A DNA stretch of 64,000 nt from CAYLLN01 sp964384375 (GTDB taxonomy: Bacteria; Planctomycetota; Planctomycetia; Pirellulales; Pirellulaceae): assembly GCA_964384375.1 (NCBI GenBank), contig CAYLLN010000023.1:20364-84363 (forward strand). The letters are read 5' to 3'. The notes below the pieces were generated by a model. The model was not told where the DNA came from. It saw nothing but the letters and a program-made list of their open reading frames with translations, and searched no databases. Below are positions 16,113-26,200 of this stretch, piece by piece. The translations under genes and the position numbers were made by a program. Every line of letters begins with the position of its first letter. Position 1 is the first letter of the stretch.

Positions 16113-16658
16113 TCAGAACGACAAATCCACCTGCTCGCCGCTCGGCAAAATCAGTTGGCAGTTGTGGACGGTCTCACGGCCGCTGTCGGCCTGCAGAGTG
16201 CCAACCACGTCGCCTCTCCCTTTATCGCCGGTGACGTGAAAGACCATCCGCTTCTCGGACTGACCTTCGGACGCTTGCACGCTCGCCATGAAATCGAGTT
16301 CGACCTTGCTTACTTGTCCCAGCCGCTCCTGAGCGACCGGATCGGTGGCCAGGCGCGACTTGAGATCGTCCTGCATGACCGCCATGTTCCGGTTGAAGCC
16401 CGTGTAGAACATCCCCGCACGGCCGAGGCAGACGACGATCACCGCTCCGCCCGCGCCGAGCAGAATCCAGAGCCAGAGGAACGAACCTCGTTTTGGCGGC
16501 GGCGAACGGTAGTTTCCCTGGCCGTAGCCCGCGTAAGGATTGCCCCCCTGCGTTCCGCGGCCGAGCGGATCGCTGCCGCCGGGTTGCTGCGGCCAGCTGC
16601 CGATGGGCTGCGAGAATGCGATGGATGGAGGGAACGGCGTCAGGGAAGTGGTTGTCAT
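16113..16658 (-). CDS. Coa1-like single-span membrane protein
   Basis: This 181-residue protein has a Pro/Gly/Gln-rich N-terminal region, one membrane span (about residues 60-80, SFLWLWILLGAGGAVIVVCL) and a C-terminal domain with NRNMAVMQDDLKSRLATDPVAQERLGQ and FHVTGDKGRGDVVGTLQ. That domain resembles the Coa1 family (cytochrome oxidase complex assembly protein 1). Bacterial members of this type are mostly uncharacterised. ATG 16658 is chosen; an upstream start at 16730 would add 24 residues without a clear ribosome binding site. It converges with the preceding gene. Confidence 0.6.
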   Translation of the reverse strand: MTTTSLTPFPPSIAFSQPIGSWPQQPGGSDPLGRGTQGGNPYAGYGQGNYRSPPPKRGSFLWLWILLGAGGAVIVVCLGRAGMFYTGFNRNMAVMQDDLKSRLATDPVAQERLGQVSKVELDFMASVQASEGQSEKRMVFHVTGDKGRGDVVGTLQADSGRETVHNCQLILPSGEQVDLSF

Positions 16659-16790
16659 GGTGTGTGCAATAGCGTGCGGAGATGAGACAGAAGTTGCCCG
16701 GTTATACGTGCCGCGCCCGCCGGCGAGCAATCGCGCTGTGCGGTCGTTTCATAGTGACGGAGTTTTGGCTGCCGGCAGTCGCCATTCTGT

Positions 16791-16819
16791 TTGATTACGG
16801 GCCACAAACTCTCTAAACT
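16791..16819 (+). promoter_or_regulatory. Candidate sigma-70 promoter for the operon at 16996
   Basis: TTGATT, 17 bases, TAAACT: four of six matches in each hexamer with ideal spacing. It would give a leader of about 170 bases. Confidence 0.4.
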
Positions 16820-16995
16820 GGGAGGGTGACCCGAGGTCATCGACACCACGGTGTTTTGTGACTCCTGGCCACTCCCACCACCGCCCACTTGCAGGCACGC
16901 GAAGGCCCGCACGAGTGTTCGCCTCCTGCCGCTGGATCTTGGGCCGATTGTTTGCCGATTACCGGCTTTCCTGCGATTGCCGAGGAGACTCTCCC

Positions 16996-19900
16996 ATGCT
17001 GCGATACTCCGCTACATCCTTCGTTGCCGCGATGCTGGTCGCCGCGGCCGGTCCGTTCGCCGCTGGTCAGGACTTGCCGAAGCTCGAATACAACCGGGAT
17101 ATTCGGCCAATCCTCGCGGAGAACTGCTTCGCCTGCCACGGGCCGGATAGTGCCGCCCGCAAGGCGGAGTTGCGGCTGGACAAGCGCGAGGTTGCCGTCG
17201 AAATGGGGGCGATCGCGCCGGGTAAGATCGCCGAGAGTGCTGCCATCGAGCGAATCTTGTCGGACGATGCCGAGATGGTAATGCCTCCGCCTGCCACGAA
17301 AAAGAAGCTGACCAGCGCCCAGAAAGAGACGCTTCGCCAATGGATTGCCCAGGGGGCCGAATACCAGGCGCACTGGTCGCTCATTCCTCCAGCCCGCCCC
17401 GAACCGCCGACCGTGAAGAATGCCGCTTGGGTGAAGAACCCGATCGATGCGTTCATTCTGGCACGGCTCGAAGCTGCTGGCCTCTCGCCCGCGCCGGAAG
17501 CTGATCGCCGGACGATCGCCCGCCGCCTGGGGCTCGACCTGACTGGCCTGCCGCCGGAGCCGAAGATCGTGGAAGAGTTTGTCGCGGACCAATCGGAAAG
17601 TGCCTACGAGAAACTCGTCGATAAGCTGATGGCGACGCCGCAGTGGGGCGAGCATCGCGGCCGTTACTGGCTCGACGTCGCCCGCTACGCTGACACGCAC
17701 GGAATCCACTTCGACAACTACCGCGAGATTTGGGCCTATCGCGACTGGGTCATCGGAGCCTTCAACCGCAATCTGCCGTTCGACCAGTTCACGATTGAGC
17801 AGTTGGCCGGCGACCTCTTGCCCAATGCGACGCTCGATCAGAAGGTCGCCACCGGCTTCTGCCGCTGCAACATTACGACGAACGAAGGGGGGATCATCGA
17901 CGAAGAATATAAAGTCCTTTACGCCCGCGACCGGACGGAAACCTTCGGACAAGTGTGGCTCGGCACAACCGTCGGCTGCGCGGTTTGCCACGACCACAAG
18001 TTCGATCCGATTTCAACGAAGGATTTCTATTCCCTATCCGCCTTCTTCGATAACACCACGCAGCCGGTGCGTGACGGCAACATCAAGGATCCACCGCCGA
18101 CGATGACGGTGCCGCTAGCCGAGGACCGTCCACGCTTCGATGCTTTGCAAGGGGATATGGGCGCGGTCCGCGGCCAGATCGACGCTCGCAAAACGGCCGC
18201 TCAGCCGGAGTTCGACGCTTGGCTTGCCAAGTTCCAGCCAGAAGAGCTGAAGCAGTACGTGCCGACGGAAGGGCTCGTCCTGCGAGCGCCGCTCGACGAA
18301 CGGAAGGGAAAGACGCTGACTATCACCATCAACGGCGAAGATCGCGAGCTGACCCGCGACACAGACTATTCGTTCGCCGCGGGCCGCGATAAGCGCAAGG
18401 CGTTCTCACTGGCGACCGATCCGCCGGTTGAAATCGCCGAGGCGGGCGACTTCGAAGCCGACCAAGGATTCTCAGTCAGCGTCTGGGCCTCGCTCGGCCG
18501 TCGCGGACAGACCGGTGCAATCCTCGCCCGCATGGACAACACCCAGGCTCATCGCGGCTGGGATTTGTGGCTGGAAGGGGACAAGGTTGGCATGCACATT
18601 GTGCAGGCGTGGCCCGATGATGCTCTGAAAGTCGTCTGCCAAACGCCGCTGGAGCCGCGGAAGTTCACGCACGTCACGGTGACTTATGACGGCTCGAAGA
18701 AGGCGAGCGGCCTGAAGGTGTATTACAACGGTGTGCCGCAACCGACGACCGTTGCCGCCGATCAACTCAAGGGGAGCATTAAGACGGCCGTCCCGCTCAA
18801 GCTCGGCACGCGGCATACCAGCGAGCGGCTCTCGCAAATGCTGCTGCAAGACTTGCGGCTCTTTGCTCGTGGCCTCTCGCCGCAGGAAGCGGAGCAATTG
18901 GCCAAGACCGATCAGATTGAGGATGTGCTCGCTAAACCCGCCGCGGACCGTACGGTCGAGGAGAAGAACTCCGTGTTCGCGTGGTGGTTGGCAACCCTCG
19001 ACGCACCAAGCAAGGAACTCGACGCGAAGCTCAAGGCCCTCGCTGCCGAGGAAGTGCAGATCAAGTCCCGCGGCACTATCGCCCACGTGATGAACGAGCG
19101 GACCGAGGAGCCGGCTGCGTTCATCCTGCACCGGGGCGAATACGACAAACGTCGCGACCCGGTCAAGGCTGCCACGCCGGGCGTCTTCCCGCCCATGGCC
19201 GCCGACTTACCCAAGAGCCGTTTGGGCCTCGCCCAGTGGCTCCTGCGAGCCGACCACCCGATGACCGCTCGTGTGACCGTCAATCGCTTCTGGCAGGAGA
19301 TTTTCGGCACCGGTCTCGTTCGCACCACGGGCGATTTCGGCGTTACCGGTGAACTGCCGTCGCATCCGGAACTGCTCGACTGGCTGGCCGTCGAGTTCCG
19401 CTCGCCGGCCGATGGCTCGCCCGGCTGGGACGTGAAGCGGTTCTTCAAGTTGATCGTGATGAGCAATGCGTACCGTCAGGCTGCAGTAACAACGCCTGAA
19501 AAGCTCGCGAAGGATGCCGATAATCGGCTTCTCTCGCGAGGGCCTCGCTTCCGTATGGACGGCGAGATGATCCGCGATTATGCCCTCGCCGCCAGCGGCA
19601 TTCTGGTCCCCAAGCTCGGCGGCCCGAGCGTAAAGCCCTATCAGCCCGAAGGCGTGTGGGAAGCGGTCGCGATGATCGGCAGCAACACCCGCGACTACAA
19701 AGCCGACACGGGCGAGAGCCTGTATCGCCGGAGCATGTACACGTTCTGGAAGCGGAGCGCTCCGCCCGCTTCGATGGAGATCTTCAACGCCCCCAACCGC
19801 GAGCTGTGCACCGTTCGCCGCGAACGGACGAACACCCCGCTGCAAGCGCTTGTAACCCTGAACGACGTGCAGTTCGTCGAAGCGGCGCGCTTTCTGGCCC

Positions 19901-20178
19901 AGCGCGTTGTGAAGGAGGGAGGCGAGAGCGAGGAATCCCGTCTCAACTTCCTCGCCAGCCGCCTCCTCGCCCGTCCTTTCCGCGCCGAGGAACTCCCGAT
20001 CGTCAAACAATCACTCGCCGACCTGCTTTCTCACTACCGCGGACACGCCGACGAAGCGAAGCAACTCATCGCGGTGGGCGAATCGAAAGCCGATCCCGCC
20101 CTCGACCCGGCTGAACTGGCTGCCTGGACGATGCTGGCCAATGAGCTAATGAACCTCGATGAGGTGCTGAGCAAATGA
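16996..20178 (+). CDS. Secreted PSCyt1-PSCyt2-LamG-PSD1 protein (DUF1549/DUF1553)
   Basis: This 1060-residue exported protein has a signal peptide ending near AAG-Q25 and a PSCyt1 (planctomycete cytochrome-C-type) domain with a haem-binding CxxCH at Cys44-His48. PSCyt2/DUF1549 follows (about 150-350, YWLDVARYADT and a second cysteine motif CAVCHDHKFDP near 327). A LamG-like region (about 480-640, FSVSVWASLGRRG) and PSD1/DUF1553 to the C-terminus (HPELLDWLAVEF, RTNTPLQALVTLND) complete it. The role is unknown; polysaccharide degradation with a DUF1501 partner has been suggested for such pairs. ATG 16996 has a GGAG site; an upstream frame to 16858 is ignored. The stop overlaps the next gene by ATGA. 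Confidence 0.88.
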   Translation: MLRYSATSFVAAMLVAAAGPFAAGQDLPKLEYNRDIRPILAENCFACHGPDSAARKAELRLDKREVAVEMGAIAPGKIAESAAIERILSDDAEMVMPPPATKKKLTSAQKETLRQWIAQGAEYQAHWSLIPPARPEPPTVKNAAWVKNPIDAFILARLEAAGLSPAPEADRRTIARRLGLDLTGLPPEPKIVEEFVADQSESAYEKLVDKLMATPQWGEHRGRYWLDVARYADTHGIHFDNYREIWAYRDWVIGAFNRNLPFDQFTIEQLAGDLLPNATLDQKVATGFCRCNITTNEGGIIDEEYKVLYARDRTETFGQVWLGTTVGCAVCHDHKFDPISTKDFYSLSAFFDNTTQPVRDGNIKDPPPTMTVPLAEDRPRFDALQGDMGAVRGQIDARKTAAQPEFDAWLAKFQPEELKQYVPTEGLVLRAPLDERKGKTLTITINGEDRELTRDTDYSFAAGRDKRKAFSLATDPPVEIAEAGDFEADQGFSVSVWASLGRRGQTGAILARMDNTQAHRGWDLWLEGDKVGMHIVQAWPDDALKVVCQTPLEPRKFTHVTVTYDGSKKASGLKVYYNGVPQPTTVAADQLKGSIKTAVPLKLGTRHTSERLSQMLLQDLRLFARGLSPQEAEQLAKTDQIEDVLAKPAADRTVEEKNSVFAWWLATLDAPSKELDAKLKALAAEEVQIKSRGTIAHVMNERTEEPAAFILHRGEYDKRRDPVKAATPGVFPPMAADLPKSRLGLAQWLLRADHPMTARVTVNRFWQEIFGTGLVRTTGDFGVTGELPSHPELLDWLAVEFRSPADGSPGWDVKRFFKLIVMSNAYRQAAVTTPEKLAKDADNRLLSRGPRFRMDGEMIRDYALAASGILVPKLGGPSVKPYQPEGVWEAVAMIGSNTRDYKADTGESLYRRSMYTFWKRSAPPASMEIFNAPNRELCTVRRERTNTPLQALVTLNDVQFVEAARFLAQRVVKEGGESEESRLNFLASRLLARPFRAEELPIVKQSLADLLSHYRGHADEAKQLIAVGESKADPALDPAELAAWTMLANELMNLDEVLSK

Positions 20179-20384
20179 TTGCCTCCACGCGCCGCCAACT
20201 TGCACCGATGCCCGACGGACGTCCACATCCGCCGATGTTGCTCTCCGTCGACTTGGACGATGGCGAAGAGATCGAATGGATTTGGATCCATCCGCAGGAA
20301 GGCCCCAGCTACGTCAGCGGCTACCGCCGTGTTCCGCGCCTGCCGCGTGATTGGCAACCGCTGCAGGAGGCGCGAAATGCCTAA
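20175..20384 (+). CDS. Small uncharacterised protein (69 aa)
   Basis: This 69-residue protein begins at an ATG overlapping the stop of the PSCyt/DUF1553 gene (ATGA) and ends inside the start of the ORF6N gene. It has central acidic and aromatic residues (LSVDLDDGEEIEWIWIHP) followed by a basic, proline-containing end. No signal peptide or cysteines are present. I do not recognise a family. Tight overlaps on both sides argue that it is translated. Confidence 0.55.
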   Translation: MIASTRRQLAPMPDGRPHPPMLLSVDLDDGEEIEWIWIHPQEGPSYVSGYRRVPRLPRDWQPLQEARNA

Positions 20385-20967
20385 AGCTCAAACTCCAATC
20401 GTCCTCGACCCGCAAGACATCGAGCGGCGAATCTTCATCATTCGCTCTCAGCGCGTGATGCTCGATTCAGACCTGGCGAAGCTCTACGGTGTGCCGACAC
20501 ACCGTCTCAACGAACAGGTCAAACGAAATCGCGACCGATTTCCAGGCGATTTTGCGTTTCAGCTTACTGCGCAAGAATATGCGGACTTGATATCGCAAAA
20601 TGCGATATCAAGTTCTGGGCATGGTGGGCGTCGTAAGCTTCCCTGGGTTTTCACTGAGCACGGCGTGGCGATGCTCTCCAGCGTCTTGAACTCACGCGAA
20701 GCCGTGCAAGTCAACATCGCCATCATGCGGGCGTTTGTCCATGTCCGCCGCATCAGCACAACCCCCGGCGAACTCGTCAATCAATTGCTTGAACTTGCTC
20801 GAACCGTGCAAATCCATGACGGGCAGATCAAGCGAATCGTCGAAGTCCTCACACAAATCATGGAGCCGCCGCAGGCGCCGCCCAAGCGGAAGATCGGCTT
20901 CCATCAGTCCGAAGCACATCTCAAAAGTTCAAGCAACGGCCAACTCATTTCAGGAGCCCGCGCATGA
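20377..20967 (+). CDS. ORF6N domain protein
   Basis: This 196-residue protein has the ORF6N domain (about residues 6-95: IERRIFIIRSQRVMLDSDLAKLYGV, LNEQVKRNRDRFPGDFAFQL, GGRRKLPWVFTEHGVAML). ORF6N is a DNA-binding domain first described in phage antirepressor-like proteins and common in bacterial accessory genes. The C-terminal part is helical (ELVNQLLELARTVQIHDGQIKRIVEVL). The start follows AGGAGG by seven bases. It overlaps the 69-residue gene at its start and the DUF1501 gene by ATGA at its end, so it is embedded in the operon. A perfect palindrome lies inside it (20586-20612). Confidence 0.82.
   Translation: MPKAQTPIVLDPQDIERRIFIIRSQRVMLDSDLAKLYGVPTHRLNEQVKRNRDRFPGDFAFQLTAQEYADLISQNAISSSGHGGRRKLPWVFTEHGVAMLSSVLNSREAVQVNIAIMRAFVHVRRISTTPGELVNQLLELARTVQIHDGQIKRIVEVLTQIMEPPQAPPKRKIGFHQSEAHLKSSSNGQLISGARA
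20586..20612. repeat. Perfect palindrome inside the ORF6N gene
   Basis: Arms CTTGATATCGCA and TGCGATATCAAG, 12 bp each, flank AAA. They encode the variable stretch just before GHGGRRK of the ORF6N domain. It could be an operator, a recombination site or a repeat insertion. Confidence 0.75.
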
Positions 20968-22427
20968 TCCCCTTCTCCGAATTCAAAACGAACATCACTC
21001 GCCGCCACTTCTTTGCCCAAGGCTCGCATGTGCTGGGCACGGCCGCCTTGGCGTCGCTGGCCGGTTCCGCTGGCAGCGCTCTGGCCGCGGAGAAATCCGA
21101 CAAACAGCCTCGGCCGAACCTGCAGCACTTCGCCGGTAAGGCGAAGCACGTCATCTACCTGCACATGGTCGGCGGCCCGCCGCAGATGGACCTGTTCGAC
21201 TACAAGCCGGTGATGAACGAGTACTACGACAAGGACTTGCCGGAAAGCGTCCGCATGGGGCAGCGGCTGACGACGATGACCAGCGGGCAGGCTCGCTTTC
21301 CGATCGCGCCGTCGAAGTTCAAATTCGCTCAGCACGGCCAGTGTGGCATGTGGCTGAGCGAACTGTTGCCTTGGAAGGCCAAGATGGCCGACGAGATGTG
21401 CTTCCTGCGGAGCATGAACACGGAGGCGATCAATCACGAGCCGGCCATCACGTACATTCAGACCGGCAACCAGAACACGGGCCGGCCGTGCCTCGGCGCG
21501 TGGGCGTCGTATGGTTTGGGCTCGCTCAACGACGACCTGCCGACGTTCGTCGTTCTCGTTGCCCGCCCGTCGAACACCGAGCAGGTACAGGCGATCTCGG
21601 CCCGGCTTTGGCAATCGGGCTATCTGCCGGGCACGCATGCCGGCTGCTCGTTCCGCTCAGCCGGCGATCCGATTCTGTACATCAACAACCCGCCCGGCGT
21701 GAGCAGCGAAGTCCGCCGCAAAACGCTCGACGGTCTCAAAGCCCTGAACCAACTCAACTACCAGCAAGTTGGCGATCCCGAAACGCACACACGCATCGAG
21801 CAATACGAGCTTGCTTTCCGCATGCAGTCGAGCGTACCGGAACTGACCGACCTCTCGACCGAAAGCGAAGCGACGCTCGGCCTGTACGGCGACGCCGTGA
21901 AAAAGCCCGGCTCGTTCGCCAACACGGTCCTGCTCGCCCGCCGCATGGTCGAGCGGGGGACGCGGTTTGTGCAGATTTACCACAACAATTGGGACACGCA
22001 CGCCAATGTTGCCGGCCGCTTGCCCGACCAGTGCCGCGACGTCGATCAGCCGTGCTATGGCCTGGTGCAGGATCTGAAGCAGCGGGGCCTCTTGGATTCG
22101 ACGCTGATCATCTGGGGTGGCGAATTCGGCCGCACGATTTACTCACAAGGGGGCCTCTCGAAGGAGAACTACGGCCGCGACCATCACCCGCGCTGCTTCA
22201 CCATGTGGATGGCCGGCGGCGGTATCAAGGGTGGCACGATCTACGGCGAGACGGACGACTTCTCGTACAACATCACGAAGGACCCGGTCCATATCCGCGA
22301 CTGGCACGCCACGATTTTGCACCTCTTGGGCTTCGACCATGAACGCCTGAGCGTCCGGCATCTAGGACTCGACCAGCGACTGACGGGGGTCGAACCGGCG
22401 AAGGTGATGGAGCGGCTGCTGGCGTGA
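20964..22427 (+). CDS. DUF1501 family secreted protein
   Basis: This 487-residue protein has a twin-arginine-type N-terminus (NITRRHFFAQGSHVLG) and a signal region to about residue 42. It has the DUF1501 pattern: HVIYLHMVGGPPQMDLFDYKP, SMNTEAINHEPAITYIQTGNQ, GRTIYSQ and a GRDHHP metal-site-like motif. DUF1501 belongs to the alkaline phosphatase-like fold and is usually encoded next to PSCyt/DUF1553 proteins, as here. It starts by ATGA overlap with the ORF6N gene. Substrate is unknown. Confidence 0.87.
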   Translation: MIPFSEFKTNITRRHFFAQGSHVLGTAALASLAGSAGSALAAEKSDKQPRPNLQHFAGKAKHVIYLHMVGGPPQMDLFDYKPVMNEYYDKDLPESVRMGQRLTTMTSGQARFPIAPSKFKFAQHGQCGMWLSELLPWKAKMADEMCFLRSMNTEAINHEPAITYIQTGNQNTGRPCLGAWASYGLGSLNDDLPTFVVLVARPSNTEQVQAISARLWQSGYLPGTHAGCSFRSAGDPILYINNPPGVSSEVRRKTLDGLKALNQLNYQQVGDPETHTRIEQYELAFRMQSSVPELTDLSTESEATLGLYGDAVKKPGSFANTVLLARRMVERGTRFVQIYHNNWDTHANVAGRLPDQCRDVDQPCYGLVQDLKQRGLLDSTLIIWGGEFGRTIYSQGGLSKENYGRDHHPRCFTMWMAGGGIKGGTIYGETDDFSYNITKDPVHIRDWHATILHLLGFDHERLSVRHLGLDQRLTGVEPAKVMERLLA

Positions 22428-22548
22428 AGCCTATCCCATCTAAGCGCTGGAGCGTAGAATTGCCGATGAACGAAAGCAGGAGGCGCACTTCCTGTGTCGC
22501 CTGTTGCCATTCGTCATTTGGCTTTCAACATTCGACATTTTCAACCAA

Positions 22549-22908
<360 letters not shown>

Positions 22909-22921
22909 CTTTGCCTGACAC

Positions 22922-22961
22922 AGCCGTTGGATGCCTGGGTATCCAGCGGCTATTTCTTTTT
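22922..22961 (+). terminator. Intrinsic terminator of tmRNA
   Basis: Arms AGCCGTTGGAT and ATCCAGCGGCT (one G-U pair) with an eight-base loop are followed by TATTTCTTTTT. It starts 14 bases after the tmRNA end. Confidence 0.8.
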
Positions 22962-23266
22962 GAGTCAGTGACTGAAGCCATTGGCTGTGTGCAGTCTGCG
23001 AAACCAAATTCGCAGGGGACTACTCGTTCAAAGAAGAAAAGCCCAACCCCAGTCAGCTGCTCTGTTTCCTGAAAGCCCTGAACCATCATCATTTGTTATG
23101 CCATTCAAAATGGCCAGCAACAGGTGACAAGCGCCAGGTGCTGGTTGACCCTCGCTTTTGCACGAATCTATGATGATGGTTCCTGCCTGATGCAGCTGGC
23201 CAATTCGCCGGTAGGCATCGAAAAGCATTGCTCTCCCGCCGGTTGCGAATTCCTTAGGACGCACTC
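22962..23266. repeat. Gap after tmRNA with a 12-bp inverted repeat
   Basis: No gene is seen. GAACCATCATCA at 23080-23091 and TGATGATGGTTC at 23171-23182 form perfect arms 79 bases apart. I found no duplicate of the tmRNA 3' end that would mark an integrated element. Confidence 0.5.
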
Positions 23267-26200
23267 ATGCGCCGTTGTACTCTCCCGTTTGCGTCGACCG
23301 CTTTTGCGTTGCTCACTTTGGTCGCACTGGCCAACGCTGCCGAGCCCAAGATTAGTTTCACGCGGCAGATCAAGCCGGTGCTGGCGAACAAGTGCTTTGT
23401 TTGTCACGGACCGGACGAAAAGGAACGGAAAGCCGAGATGCGGCTCGACGTGCGCGATGACGCGGTGCCAGCCTACATCAAGCCGGGGGACGGCGAGCAC
23501 AGCGAAGTCTATGTCCGGATCACGACCGACGACGCCGATCTGAAGATGCCGCCGACCGCGTCGAAGCGGCCGGGCCTGACGCCTGACGAGATCGCGCTTA
23601 TTCGCAAGTGGATCGACCAAGGAGCGGAGTACGATGCGCATTGGGCGTATGTGAAGCCGAAGCGGCACGACGTTCCAGAGCTCCGCACTCCGCAATCCGC
23701 ACTCCGCAATCCCATTGACCCGTTCATCGCGGCGCCGCTGGAAGAACAGGGCCTGTCGCTCGCCCCCGCTGCCGACCGGCGGACGCTCCTCCGGCGGCTG
23801 AGCTTTGATGTGATTGGGTTGCCGCCGACGGCGAAGCAACTTGCCGAGTTCGAAGCGGATCAAACGCCCGAAGCTTACGAGAAGCAAGTCGATCGGCTGC
23901 TGGCGAGCAAGCATTTTGGCGAGCGGATGGCCGTGTACTGGCTCGATGTGGTGCGCTATGCCGACTCGGCCGGCTACCACAGCGACAACCATCGCGATGT
24001 TTGGCTCTACCGCGATTATGTGATCGACTCGTTTAACAACAACCTGCCGTTTAATCAGTTTGTGATCGAGCAACTCGCAGGGGACTTGCTCCCGAGTGCC
24101 ACCGGCCGGCAGCGGATCGCTTCGGGCCTGAACCGTCTGTTGCAAACGACCGAGGAAGGGGGCGCTCAGCCGAAGGAGTACACGGCGAAGTACGCTGCCG
24201 ATCGCGTGCGGAATACGGCGTCGATCTTCCTCGCCAGCACGATGGGGTGTTGCGAGTGCCACAGCCACAAATTCGATCCGTTCACGCATCAGGACTTTTA
24301 TCGTTTCGCGGCGTTCTTTGCCGACGTGAGTGAAAAGGCGGTCGGCCGGCAGGATCAAACCAAGGTCGCCACACCGGAGCAAGAACAGCAGCTTTCCGAA
24401 TTCGAAGCGAAGCTCACCGACGCGAAGAAACAGTACGCGGCCGACACACCGGAACTCACTGCTGCCCGAGCCAAGTGGGAAGTCGCGGCCAAAGCGGACC
24501 TCGACAGCGGCAAGAACGCGTGGCTTACGGTGAAGCCGGCGAAACTTGAGTCTCAAGGCAAAACCAAATTGGATGTCGCCGATGATGGCCTGGTGACCAC
24601 CTCTGGTCCGAATCCCGCCAAGGAAACCTACACGATCACACTTCCCGCCGAAGCCGCCGGCATTCGCGGTCTGCGACTGGAGGCGCTCACTGACGCGAAC
24701 TTCCCGAACAAAGGGCTCTCGCGATCCAACGGCAACTTCGTGCTGACGGACGTCGAAGTTGCTGCCGTTGGCGCGGACGAGAAAGCGACGCCCGTTAAAC
24801 TCGCTGCTGTCGAGGCGGACTTCTCGCAGGAGAACTATCCGATCGCCAATGCGATCGACGGCAAGGGCGACACCGGTTGGGCCGTTGCTGGCCACGAGAA
24901 GCCGGCCGACCATGCTGCGGTGTTCGCGTTTGCCGAACCGGTCGGTGGGCCGGGCGTGAAGCTCGTCGTCAAGCTTAAACACGACTCGCAGTTTGCCGGG
25001 CACAACATCGGCCGCTTCCGCCTGTCGCTAACAACGTCTGAAACGCCGAGCATCTCCGGAACCGGAGTTCCGGCCGATGTCGCGGCCGCCTTGCAGACCG
25101 AAATCGACAAACGCACGCCTCAGCAAGTCGCCGCGCTCGACGCCCATTTCCGCAAGATCGCGCCCGAACTGGCCGAAGTCCGCGGCCAAATCGCCAAGCT
25201 CGAAGCCGACAAGAACCTGCTGATCGATTCGTTTCCGACGACGCTTGTCTCGACCGCTACAGCGCCGCGTATGGTGCGAGTGCTTCCCCGCGGCAACTGG
25301 CTCGACGACTCGGGCGAAGCGGTGCAGCCGGGGATTCCCTCCTTTCTCGCACTTAGCGACGCTTCGCAGAAGCGTTCTGACGACGCTCGCCTCACCCGCC
25401 TCGACCTCGCACGCTGGATGGTCTCGCCCGATAACCCGCTCACCGCCCGCGTCTTCGTCAATCGCGTTTGGAAGCTCGCTTTCGGTCGCGGCATCTCGCG
25501 CTCGCTCGACGACTTCGGTTCGCAGGGGCCGTTGCCCACGCATCCGGAACTGCTCGATTGGCTCGCCGTCGATTTTCAGGAAAGCGGCTGGGACGTGAAG
25601 CGGCTCTTCAAGCTGATGCTCATGTCGCGGGCGTACCAGCAATCGTCGGTTCCGTCGGACGCGGCCCTCGCCAAAGACCCGAATAACGACCTCTTCAGCC
25701 GGCAGAACCGTTATCGCCTCGATGCCGAACTCGTTCGCGACAACGCCCTCGCGGTGAGCGGCCTCTTGGTCACCAAGATCGGCGGTCCGAGCGTGAAGCC
25801 CTATCAGCCGGCCGGCTATTGGCAGTATCTCAACTTCCCAACGCGCGAATGGGCTAGCGACAAAGGGGACAACCAATATCGCCGCGGCCTCTACACCTAT
25901 TGGCAGCGAACGTTCCTCCATCCGAGCCTCGCCGCCTTCGACGCGAACAGCCGTGAAGAATGCACGGTCGAACGTCCCCGCAGCAACACGCCGCAGCAGG
26001 CGCTCGTGCTGCTCAACGATCCCACCTACGTCGAAGCGGCCCGCGCTCTGGCCGGACGCGTGCTTACCGAAGGAGGCGACACGACGCCCGAGCGGCTGGA
26101 ATTTGCCTATCGCACCGTGCTCTCCCGTTCGCCGCGGCCGGAAGAGGCGGAGGTGCTGACGGCCCTCCTCCACAAGCACCAGCGCGAATTCACGGCCGAC

